From an uncultured Lachnospiraceae bacterium (GTDB lineage Bacteria > Bacillota > Clostridia > Eubacteriales > Anaerofustaceae), in NCBI GenBank assembly GCA_944381375.1, contig CALWKX010000002.1, positions 1 to 64,000 of the forward strand: a stretch of DNA of 64,000 nucleotides, read 5' to 3'. Each line of letters opens with the position of its first letter. The first letter of the stretch is position 1. The notes under the pieces were generated by a model that saw only the letters and a list, made by a program, of their open reading frames with translations, was not told where the DNA came from and did no database searches. The position numbers were made by a program, and so were the translations under genes. Of this stretch, positions 1 to 7,572 are shown one piece after another.

Positions 1-1163
1 TTATAACTGGCACAGATTTTGAAAATGGTAAGATCCAATTTGATAGAAGCTATCATATTTCAGATGAACGGTACAATCAAGCACCTGAAATTCAATTAAA
101 AGTAGGTGACTTGCTGGTTACAAAGGATGGCACAGTTGGCAAAATGGCATACGTGGATATGCTGCCAGGTAAAGCTTCTTTAAATAGCCATCTATTGCTT
201 ATTCGCCCGCTTGAAAACAAATTTGATAACCGTTTTCTTTTCTGGTTGATGAGCAGTTCAGTATTTAATGGTTACACAGAGTATGCTCAGGATGGTACAG
301 TAATGGCTTCTCTTTCTCAGGAAAAAATAGGTAATTTTATTGCATACTTTCCTGAAATTACAGAACAGCAAGCTATAGCAGATTTCCTCGACAAAGAATG
401 TGCTCAGATTGACAGTATTGCCGCAGATTTGGAAAAACAGATTGCGCTTTTACAGCAATACAAAAAAGCCTTGATTACCGAAACGGTATCCAAGGGATTG
501 GACAAGTCTGTACCGGTGAAGGACAGTGGTATTGAGTGGATCGGGGAAATCCCAGCGCATTGGGATGTATTGCGAGTTAAAGATATCTCTTCATTACAAA
601 CTGGTACAACTCCACCGGGAAACGAAGGAGTTAATTTTGATAACAATGGTATTCAGTGGTTTACTCCTTCTGATTTTTTAGATGGATCTATTAAATTAGG
701 AGTAGCTGAAAAGAGCATTGATTTAGATACAGTGAACCGAGAAAAAATCAAATTTTACCCTACAAACTCAGTCCTATTTGTTGGAATAGCATCGATTGGA
801 AAAGTCGGATTTTGCTCGCAACCCTGTTATAGCAATCAGCAAATTACCGGAATTAAACCTAAAAATGATAAAATGGGCAAATATATTGCGTATAGTTTAT
901 TAGCCGGTATGGATAGTATAAAAGATAATGCATTATATACTACAGTCCCTATAGTTAATAATACTTATCTAGGAAATATTAAAATTTGTTTACCTCCATT
1001 AAAGGAACAAGAAAGCATTGTAAAACATCTTGATTGTGCAACAAATTCAGTAGACGAGATTATATGCAAAAAAAGAGAACAACTCTCTACTATTCAGCAA
1101 CACAAAAAATCTCTCATCTACGAATATGTTACCGGAAAAAAACGAGTAAAGGAGGCACAGTGA
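1..1163 (+). CDS. hsdS: Type I restriction-modification specificity subunit HsdS, 5' truncated by window edge
   Basis: Specificity subunit that recognises the bipartite DNA target and positions the methylase and the HsdR motor. The frame is open to the left edge, so the N-terminus lies outside; the internal TTG at 111 is not a start. Visible in order are the end of a first target-recognition domain, a conserved helical spacer around PEITEQQAIADFLDKE (about 353-480), a second recognition domain opening with IEWIGEIPAHWDV (about 527-565), and a second spacer around LPPLKEQESIVKHLD (about 990-1110). This duplicated TRD-spacer layout is diagnostic of HsdS. The stop is 1 nt before the hsdR ATG, with GGAGG at 1151-1155 inside the hsdS end, so the two genes are translationally coupled. 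hsdM is expected just upstream, outside the window. Confidence 0.93.
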   Translation, partial: ITGTDFENGKIQFDRSYHISDERYNQAPEIQLKVGDLLVTKDGTVGKMAYVDMLPGKASLNSHLLLIRPLENKFDNRFLFWLMSSSVFNGYTEYAQDGTVMASLSQEKIGNFIAYFPEITEQQAIADFLDKECAQIDSIAADLEKQIALLQQYKKALITETVSKGLDKSVPVKDSGIEWIGEIPAHWDVLRVKDISSLQTGTTPPGNEGVNFDNNGIQWFTPSDFLDGSIKLGVAEKSIDLDTVNREKIKFYPTNSVLFVGIASIGKVGFCSQPCYSNQQITGIKPKNDKMGKYIAYSLLAGMDSIKDNALYTTVPIVNNTYLGNIKICLPPLKEQESIVKHLDCATNSVDEIICKKREQLSTIQQHKKSLIYEYVTGKKRVKEAQ

Positions 1164-1164
1164 G

Positions 1165-4100
1165 ATGGCTATAAAAGCAGGACAATTAAAGGAACGGGCA
1201 GATTATCAGGCATACATACTGGAAATGCTGCGGGAGGAAAACGGCTATCAGTTGCGCCCTTCAACCGCTTACGATCCCGGATACGGCATGGATGTGGAGC
1301 TGTTGTTCTCCTTTTTGGAATCAACCCAAAATGAGGCGATGGTCCGGCTGGAAAAACTTTATGGCGATAGGACCCGTCAGACCATCCTCAATTACATCAA
1401 CAATGAGGTCAATAAGAAAAACCGCAGTCTGCTGGATGTGCTCAAACACGGCGTGGAGTTTGATAATTGCATATCCCTAACCCTCATGTACCGCAAGCCT
1501 GCCACTACCTTCAACCAGAAGGCGGAGGCGCTGTATCAGCAGAATGTCCTCTCTGTAATGGAGGAAGTCTGTCACAAAGAGGGCGAACGCATTGACCTTG
1601 TGATTTTCCTTAATGGTATCGCTATTTTTACATTTGAACTGAAATGCAATACCAGCGGCCATAATTATGAGGACGCTATTCGTCAGTATAAGTTTGAGCG
1701 GGATTACAAGACCCGTCTGCTGAAATTCAAGGCGGGCTGTCTTGCCCACTTTGCTATGGATCTGAATGAAGTCTATATGTGCACCAATCTGAAAGGAAAA
1801 TCTTCCTTCTTTCTGCCGTTCAACAAAGGCTGCGGCTTTGGTATTCACTCCGGCAAGGGCAACCCACATAATGAAAATGGTATAAATGTTTCATATATGT
1901 GGGAGGATATTCTCAAAAAAGATACCGTGCTGTATCTGATTGACAAAATCATTTTTTTACAAAAAGAAACCAAGAAAGACCCTGATACCGGCAAACGCGT
2001 CACCAAGGAAACGCTGATTTTCCCCAGGTATCATCAGTTCAATGCCGTGCGCAAGCTGGTGGCGGATATGACGGAGCACCACAGTGAAAAAAACTATCTT
2101 ATTGAGCACTCGGCAGGCAGTGGCAAAACCAATACCATTGCATGGCTGGCGCATCGCCTTGCCTCTTTACACGACAGGGAAAACAAAGTCATTTTTGATA
2201 CTGTCTGCATTATCACTGACCGTATCGTGGTGGATCGTCAGCTCCAAAACGCCGTACTGTCTTTGGAACACAAGGCGGGGCTTATAAAGGTCATGGATGA
2301 AAAATGCACTTCCAAAGATCTTGCGGATGCCCTCAACAGCAATACAAAAATTATTGTGACTACCATCCACAAATTCATGTACATTCACGAACTGGTGCAG
2401 GAGCTGAAAAGCAAGACCTTTGCTGTAATCATCGATGAGGCACATTCCTCAACTACCGGCATAGCTATGGAAGCTGTGACGTATGCTCTTTCGGAGGAGC
2501 AAAAGCTCAGAGAGCCCTCCCCTGTTGATGTATCTGAAGAAGAAAAATCCATAAGCGATATAATTGAGGCCGAAATTAACCGCTGCGGAAAGCAGCCCAA
2601 TGTTTCCATGATCGCTTTCACAGCAACTCCAAAATCGACCACCTTGCAACTGTTTGGCTGCCTGAACGAAAACGGGGACAAGGTTGCCTTTGATCTGTAT
2701 TCCATGAAGCAGGCTATTGAAGAAGGATTTATCCTGGATGTGCTGCAAAACTATGTGACTTATAAGACCTATTTTGAAATCAACAAGACTATTGAAGATG
2801 ACCCGGAGCTTGAGACGATTGCTGCAAAGCGCAAAATCGCCAAGTACATCGAGCTGCATGATACCAATATAGCGCAGAAAGTGGAAATTATTATTGAACA
2901 TTTCCGCAATAACATCATGAAAGAACTGGGCGGAAAGGCGAAAGCAATGGTTGTCACATCTTCACGGCAGGCGGCAGTCAAATACCGCAATGAATTTGAA
3001 GCCTACATTTCCAAATATGGCTATACCGGTATACGTGCATTGGTAGCATTTTCCGGCAAGGTTTCTCTGGACGGGCAAGAGTATACCGAAACAGTGATGA
3101 ATGGCATTAATGAAGAAAATTTGCCGGCTGTGTTTGACAGCAGCAGCTATCAGGTGCTATTGGTTGCTAACAAGTATCAAACCGGATTTGACCAGCCCAA
3201 GCTATGCGCCATGTATGTGGACAAGCGCCTGCGTGGGGTAAATGCCGTACAAACTCTTTCCCGCTTGAACCGTATTTGCGCGCCTTATGATAAAAAGACT
3301 TTTGTGCTGGATTTCAAAAACGAATATGAGGATATTAAAGCATCCTTTGCCCCGTTCTATACCGAGACGATTCTGAACCAGACCATTACGCCTTCGGATA
3401 TACGTGCGGTGGAAACCCAGGTCGATCAGTATAATTTTCTGGATATTGACGATATCGATGAATTTAACGGCTACCTGTACCAGAACAAGCGTACAGCCAA
3501 AGAAAAGGCCCGAATGTGGACTTTGCTGGATAAGTCACTGAAAATTATAAATCGCAACCCGGAACCGGAAAAGCTGGAGATTCGTGCGGCGATCAAACGT
3601 TTTTTGCGGTTTTATAGCTTCCTGATTCAAGCCACCTGCTTTGAAAGCGTGGACCTGCACAAGAAGTACAATTTCCTCTCGTATTTGATCAAAGAAATCG
3701 AAGTGGGCAGCGGCGGAAATGATTTTGAAATAGCGGACAAAATCACTGCTTCTAACTTCCGTCAGAAAAAGACCGGAGAGAACACCCACGAAATTGAATC
3801 CAAGCCGGAGATGAGCCTGCCGACCCCCAATGAGGTTTTCATGGATGAAACCATTAAAAAGAAGTTGTCTGAAATCATCGATGAGATCAATGCAACATAT
3901 AATAAAAACTTTGATGTGGATGTAGCTTCCAAATCTGCTCTGCAAATGCGGGATATCCTGCTGAAAAATGGACATCTGCGTGACAGCGCACGGAACAACT
4001 CTCTGAAAGATTTCCGTTTCGCCTATTTTGACGCAGTACAGGACGCCTTGATTGCAGGGTATGAACAGAATCAGGATTTCTACACCTTGCTGCTGGACAA

Positions 4101-4179
4101 CGACGAAAAGAAGCGCGAACTTATGCAGGTGTTCCTGGAGGATATCTATAAAAAATTAAGAGAAGATAATTTATCTTAA
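1165..4179 (+). CDS. hsdR: Type I restriction enzyme R subunit HsdR (endonuclease and DNA translocase)
   Basis: The motor and nuclease subunit that translocates DNA and cuts unmethylated foreign DNA when joined to HsdM and HsdS. It has 1004 residues, the usual family length. The N-terminal PD-(D/E)xK nuclease shows the ELK motif with E158 and K160. Helicase motifs follow: Walker A SAGSGKT near residue 315, DEAH at 424-427, AFTATPK near 483, and the C-terminal lobe around QTGFDQPK (about 671) with QTLSRLNR shortly after. A helical C-terminal region follows that probably docks to HsdM. The ATG directly follows the hsdS stop and has a GGAGG site. No frameshift or missing motif was seen, so the subunit looks intact. 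The gene appears richer in G and C than its neighbours, consistent with horizontal acquisition (inference). Confidence 0.96.
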   Translation: MAIKAGQLKERADYQAYILEMLREENGYQLRPSTAYDPGYGMDVELLFSFLESTQNEAMVRLEKLYGDRTRQTILNYINNEVNKKNRSLLDVLKHGVEFDNCISLTLMYRKPATTFNQKAEALYQQNVLSVMEEVCHKEGERIDLVIFLNGIAIFTFELKCNTSGHNYEDAIRQYKFERDYKTRLLKFKAGCLAHFAMDLNEVYMCTNLKGKSSFFLPFNKGCGFGIHSGKGNPHNENGINVSYMWEDILKKDTVLYLIDKIIFLQKETKKDPDTGKRVTKETLIFPRYHQFNAVRKLVADMTEHHSEKNYLIEHSAGSGKTNTIAWLAHRLASLHDRENKVIFDTVCIITDRIVVDRQLQNAVLSLEHKAGLIKVMDEKCTSKDLADALNSNTKIIVTTIHKFMYIHELVQELKSKTFAVIIDEAHSSTTGIAMEAVTYALSEEQKLREPSPVDVSEEEKSISDIIEAEINRCGKQPNVSMIAFTATPKSTTLQLFGCLNENGDKVAFDLYSMKQAIEEGFILDVLQNYVTYKTYFEINKTIEDDPELETIAAKRKIAKYIELHDTNIAQKVEIIIEHFRNNIMKELGGKAKAMVVTSSRQAAVKYRNEFEAYISKYGYTGIRALVAFSGKVSLDGQEYTETVMNGINEENLPAVFDSSSYQVLLVANKYQTGFDQPKLCAMYVDKRLRGVNAVQTLSRLNRICAPYDKKTFVLDFKNEYEDIKASFAPFYTETILNQTITPSDIRAVETQVDQYNFLDIDDIDEFNGYLYQNKRTAKEKARMWTLLDKSLKIINRNPEPEKLEIRAAIKRFLRFYSFLIQATCFESVDLHKKYNFLSYLIKEIEVGSGGNDFEIADKITASNFRQKKTGENTHEIESKPEMSLPTPNEVFMDETIKKKLSEIIDEINATYNKNFDVDVASKSALQMRDILLKNGHLRDSARNNSLKDFRFAYFDAVQDALIAGYEQNQDFYTLLLDNDEKKRELMQVFLEDIYKKLREDNLS

Positions 4180-4287
4180 ATAAAGTTTTCTATATCCAAC
4201 TGAAATGTACTATGTAAAGGGTGGTTTCTGCCACCTACAATGAAATGATTAGCAGTTCAATTGCGGTAGAATAACAACAGACAGAAA

Positions 4288-4316
4288 GGGGCGGCAGTCC
4301 AAAGTGCCGCCACCCC
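4288..4316. terminator. GC-rich hairpin after hsdR
   Basis: GGCGGCA (4290-4296) pairs with TGCCGCC (4305-4311) across an 8-nt loop. GG and CCCC extend the stem past one bulged A. There is no U-run on either side, so it is a weak intrinsic terminator or a structural end of the hsd transcript. It lies between the convergent hsdR and thioesterase genes. Confidence 0.45.
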
Positions 4317-4397
4317 TCTCTGATCGTCATTACACATTTCTCTTTTTCTATAGATAAACACATGTCATAATTATACCCAATAGATATATGTAAGGTC

Positions 4398-4880
4398 TTA
4401 AAGGAACTTAGGCGGCAAAGAGTCATTGCCCTGCGCAACGATAGCCTGATTTATTGTCTGCATACTTGATGTTACTAACATTTTGGAAGTACCACAAGCC
4501 AGCAGCTTACCGTTTTCGTCCTTAATAGTGGCATTAGCAATACACACAGAACGTCCAACTTTAATAAGTTCACCCTCTGCAATCAATTTGCCACAACTGG
4601 CGGTCGAAACCATATTTGCACTGATATCCAAAGTAATGAGACCCGTATCTTCTGCCAGGCTACAATAAACTGCCCAGTAAGCAACACTGTCCAGTGCAGC
4701 GGCATACACACCGCCGTGAATACCTCCAAAAGGATTAAGATGCTTGTTTTCCATATTAATCTCCATTCGGCAATAACCTTCTCGCATCTCGCAAATGTAA
4801 TTGTTCATCAACAAAAAGAAAGGACTATTGTTGATAAGCTGGACGAGCCTCTTAATATGCTGTGGGTTAATTTGACGCAT
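4398..4880 (-). CDS. PaaI-family hotdog-fold acyl-CoA thioesterase
   Basis: A 160-residue single hotdog-domain protein predicted to hydrolyse acyl- or aryl-CoA thioesters in the cytoplasm. The family signature is NPFGGIHGGVYAAALDS: an HGG loop followed by the conserved acidic residue of the central helix, then strands rich in the GELIKVGRSVCIANATI pattern typical of PaaI/YbgC-like enzymes. The chosen start is the ATG at 4880 (MRQINPQ). It is preceded by a GGAATTGAGG stretch at suitable distance, whereas the longer reading would start on a TTG at 4895 inside that ribosome site. The gene stands alone and converges on hsdR. Substrate cannot be deduced. Confidence 0.85.
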   Translation of the reverse strand: MRQINPQHIKRLVQLINNSPFFLLMNNYICEMREGYCRMEINMENKHLNPFGGIHGGVYAAALDSVAYWAVYCSLAEDTGLITLDISANMVSTASCGKLIAEGELIKVGRSVCIANATIKDENGKLLACGTSKMLVTSSMQTINQAIVAQGNDSLPPKFL

Positions 4881-5660
4881 ATTTATGTACCTCAATTCCT
4901 TTTCTGACAGAAAATAAAATCACAATTTGTATAACAACTTAATGATATATTATACTCCAGGCATATATTATTTTTTTCTGCTTTATAATACCCGCGCAAT
5001 ATGGAACGGTGGATTGTAACAGGTGGATTTGCCATCGCCAAGCAGTTAATTGTTCAAGATATTTGCCGGGAAATATATCTTTTTTTGATGTAGTTGCATG
5101 CACCTTTGCGTCCCGCACTTAGAAAACAATGATCAAAACATTTGCAGCATTAAAATATTTATAATCGCATTGATGATACGATACTCATTCGTATGAACGC
5201 CAATAACGGAAGCATAACTGTTTACAGAAGTGCATCTTGTACATCATGCATGAGCGCATGGGCCCCGAATCAGTTTTTAATTCAACAGCAAAGCAACAGA
5301 AATTTTCAGGTACTTTTGCTTTACGATGAGCGAGCAGACTGCGTTTAAGCATTCGATGTCATTTGAAGAAAATTTGCAAAATATTTCAAAACAGCTCTCG
5401 CAACACGCGCTTTTTGTACCTTTATATGAATTTACGAGGAAAAAATAATTTGGACTTATCTTAAATTTGCCGGCCGCTTTAAGATTTTTACTTCTTTTAA
5501 TATTCGCTTGCTTATTATAAAATAAATGCTTAGACATAGCGGAGGCAGCAAACTCATTTCGAAATACCGATAAACGGATCTTAGGAATTTTTTCATAAAT
5601 CAGGAATATACGCGCGTTTTTTAATGAACTTTTTTACGTATTGTTTTGGGTAGTTGATTG
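4881..5660. other. Gene-poor stretch, no convincing gene
   Basis: About 780 bp without an ORF I can support. An 86-residue minus-strand frame (5277-5537) has no ribosome site and no recognisable motif. A 40-codon plus-strand frame (5326-5448) contains SFEENLQNISKQL, slightly reminiscent of exonuclease VII small subunits, but it lacks a ribosome site and most of that domain. The stretch may be decayed DNA next to the restriction island. Confidence 0.5.
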
Positions 5661-5690
5661 TTGACTCTCGTTTGAATATTGTGCTATATT
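5661..5690 (+). promoter_or_regulatory. Sigma-A-type promoter of thiN
   Basis: TTGACT (5661-5666) and TATATT (5685-5690) with an 18-bp spacer. The predicted start near 5697 leaves a leader of about 125 nt before the thiN ATG, long enough for a structured RNA. Confidence 0.6.
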
Positions 5691-5721
5691 ACGCTTTGTT
5701 AATTCAAAACGTTTACTTGCA

Positions 5722-5794
5722 GTCCGAAGCTTTGATTCTTTAAACGATGCGGATAATACCGCCATAAGGGGAAAAAATGATCGCTGCTTCGGGC
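5722..5794 (+). promoter_or_regulatory. Structured leader resembling the 3' half of a TPP riboswitch
   Basis: A closing stem pairs GTCCGAAGC (5722-5730) with GCTTCGGGC (5786-5794), with one G-U. Inside it, GAT is followed by GCGG-ATAATA-CCGC (5749-5762) and CATAAGGGGAA. This mirrors the pyrophosphate-sensing half of TPP riboswitches (GAU, CUGG-AUAAUG-CCAG, GCGUAGGGAA), with the hairpin bases changed in a compensatory way. The pyrimidine-sensing CUGAGA half is not visible, so the element is divergent, degenerate or a coincidence. Its position before thiamine pyrophosphokinase supports relevance. Confidence 0.35.
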
Positions 5795-5822
5795 TTTATT
5801 TTTAAAAACGTCGGGAGGAACA

Positions 5823-6437
5823 ATGAAAGAGTTTTGCGCTGTTATTGCAGGAGGAACAAATTCAGGTTTTGAAAATATAGAAAAAGCGTCTTTTATAATA
5901 GCATGTGATAAGGGATATGAATATGCTTTGATCAACAATATCAGACCTGACTTACTTATAGGTGATTTTGATTCATATAAGGGCGAACTTCCCAATGATA
6001 TTCCAACGCTGAAGCTGTCCGAGGAGAAAGACGATACCGACACTATGAGCGCTATCAGATATTGCATTGCAAAAGGCTTTAAACATATTGTTTTATATTG
6101 CGCGTTAGGAGGCAGACTTGATCATTTTTACGCCAACATACAAGCCGGCGCGTATGCGGCAAGGCATGGAACGCAAGTTAAAATGTTTGATAACAATAAT
6201 GTAATATATATAATAAGTAACTGTTATTTAACAATTCCTAAGAAAGAAGGGTATTCTCTTTCGATTTTTTCCTTGAGCGATACATGCGAAAATGTATCAA
6301 TTAAGGGTACCAAATATTCTCTTGACAATGAAACCTTAAATAATACTTTTCCTATTGGAGTAAGCAACGAATGGATTGATGATGCGATAATAAAAGTCGG
6401 AAACGGAATATTGATTATTATGCTTAGCAAGCTATAA
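5823..6437 (+). CDS. thiN: Thiamine pyrophosphokinase
   Basis: Transfers pyrophosphate from ATP to thiamine, giving thiamine diphosphate, the salvage route to the cofactor. Its 204 residues match the bacterial single-gene family. Motifs: the N-terminal GGTNSGF loop, GDFDS at 47-51, the metal-binding DDTDT at 70-74, and GGRLDHF at 96-102, followed by a beta-rich thiamine-binding C-terminal domain. The ATG is preceded by a strong GGGAGGA site. The gene is monocistronic here, whereas in many Firmicutes it follows rsgA and rpe. A leader with a TPP-riboswitch-like half element lies upstream, which would fit feedback control by its own product. Confidence 0.93.
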   Translation: MKEFCAVIAGGTNSGFENIEKASFIIACDKGYEYALINNIRPDLLIGDFDSYKGELPNDIPTLKLSEEKDDTDTMSAIRYCIAKGFKHIVLYCALGGRLDHFYANIQAGAYAARHGTQVKMFDNNNVIYIISNCYLTIPKKEGYSLSIFSLSDTCENVSIKGTKYSLDNETLNNTFPIGVSNEWIDDAIIKVGNGILIIMLSKL

Positions 6438-6570
6438 ACTATTTTTGTTTATTTTTTCTCTGTAATTTTATGTAAAAATCATCAACTTTAAATTTACTTA
6501 AAAGTATTTATATGCAATAATATAACAATACATTATAATTAGTACAAATTACTTGACAGAGGTATTATTG

Positions 6571-7221
6571 ATGCAGGATTGGATGCTTTCATTTGTGAAC
6601 GACTATGGATATTTAGGCATACTATTTTTGATATTCATCGAGAATGTTTTTCCGCCAATCCCGTCTGAAGCAGTATTATTATTCGGCGGAGCATTGACAA
6701 TAAAAACAAGCATGAATATTCCTGCAACAATATTGGTTGCAACTGCCGGTTCGGTTGCAGGCGCTATAGTTTTATATGCGCTTGGAAGAGTATTTCAGGC
6801 GGAAAGGTTAAAAAAGCTGCTGGAAGGAAAATTCGGACGTATCACTCATCTTCGTCCTGATCATGTTGAAAAAGCGCAGCAGTGGTTTATACGATACGAA
6901 GGCAAGGCCGTATTAATATGCAGATGTATTCCTATTGTAAGAAGTTTGATATCAATACCGGCAGGATTTGCTAAAATGAACTTCGCAAAATTTCTTCTGC
7001 TGACTGCTTTGGGAAGCGCCGTATGGAACAGCCTGTTGATTCTGATAGGCGCGGGTCTTGGTAACGCATGGGAAAAAGCAATGCCCTATTTAGAAAAATA
7101 TACGCATATCTTTATAATTATCTTTATAATAGCGATAATAGCATTTTTCGCATATTACTTTATACGCAGACATAGAAGAATTGTAAAAATAAATAATGAA
7201 AAAAATAACAACCAATCTTAA
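6571..7221 (+). CDS. DedA-family (SNARE-associated/VTT domain) membrane protein
   Basis: A 216-residue polytopic inner-membrane protein of the DedA superfamily. Members act as phospholipid or undecaprenyl-phosphate translocases and affect envelope integrity. Visible are the re-entrant signature IENVFPPIPSEAVLLFGGAL near the N-terminus, several hydrophobic segments, and the second signature with conserved arginines around CRCIPIVRSLISIPAGFAKM in the middle, then a C-terminal helix and a basic tail. The ATG at 6571 has AGAGG 8 nt upstream; the longer TTG reading from 6553 would overlap that site. No operon partner is evident. The exact substrate is not determinable. Confidence 0.9.
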   Translation: MQDWMLSFVNDYGYLGILFLIFIENVFPPIPSEAVLLFGGALTIKTSMNIPATILVATAGSVAGAIVLYALGRVFQAERLKKLLEGKFGRITHLRPDHVEKAQQWFIRYEGKAVLICRCIPIVRSLISIPAGFAKMNFAKFLLLTALGSAVWNSLLILIGAGLGNAWEKAMPYLEKYTHIFIIIFIIAIIAFFAYYFIRRHRRIVKINNEKNNNQS

Positions 7222-7402
7222 ACAGGAACCCTTTAATGAGACGAACGTAAAAAACGGCGCAATGTTTTTATATATGCGCGGCTGAAAACAAAAGGCGGAT
7301 GCGCGATTTAATTAGTAATGTTTAAAAATTTTTCTGGCAAAACACATTATATGACTAATGCCAAGGGTAATATTTATAATTCCCGCCCTGCTCAATGTAC
7401 AA

Positions 7403-7432
7403 AAGACATAAGATAAACTTATGTCTTTTATT
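7403..7432 (+). terminator. Probable terminator downstream of dedA
   Basis: AAGACATAAG (7403-7412) pairs perfectly with CTTATGTCTT (7418-7427) over a 5-nt loop, followed by TTATT. It lies about 180 nt past the dedA stop. Confidence 0.5.
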
Positions 7433-7528
7433 CTGCCCCAAACCAAGTCATCCCCCTTAAACTGTCTTTACAGCAATCTTAAAAATCCGGTAAGAATATA
7501 TCGATATAACACGCTTATACAACAAAAG

Positions 7529-7559
7529 GCGAAAGATATTGATAATCTTTCGCTTTTTT
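7529..7559. terminator. Bidirectional terminator, P-type ATPase end
   Basis: GCGAAAGAT (7529-7537) and ATCTTTCGC (7545-7553) form a 9-bp stem with a 7-nt loop. Six T follow on the plus strand and a CCTTTT run follows on the minus strand, which serves the ATPase gene ending at 7573. Confidence 0.75.
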
Positions 7560-7572
7560 ATTCTTTGTCAAT

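Larger units (their letters stand above)
7222..7572. other. Intergenic region between convergent genes, hairpin-rich
   Basis: No supported gene. The stretch holds two hairpins listed separately and weaker inverted repeats (ATTAGT at about 7310 with ACTAAT at about 7355, and a GGG/CCC pair at 7365-7384). A 7-codon minus-strand frame (MTWFGAE) near 7433 has a purine run directly against its ATG, too close for a normal ribosome site, so it is not called. Confidence 0.5.

Noticed and set aside
5326-5448. 40-codon plus-strand frame with SFEENLQNISKQL, similar to the start of exonuclease VII small subunit
   Set aside because: Too short, no ribosome site, lacks the rest of the XseB domain; similarity limited to a helical segment that can arise by chance.
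5277-5537. 86-residue minus-strand frame in the gene-poor region
   Set aside because: No ribosome site, no recognisable domain, rich in unusual residues (clustered Cys, Lys, Asn), and not linked to any gene.
7425-7450. 7-codon frame MTWFGAE followed by a hairpin, resembling a leader peptide
   Set aside because: The purine run abuts its ATG with no spacing, and no regulated gene follows on that strand; the hairpin is better explained as a terminator for dedA.
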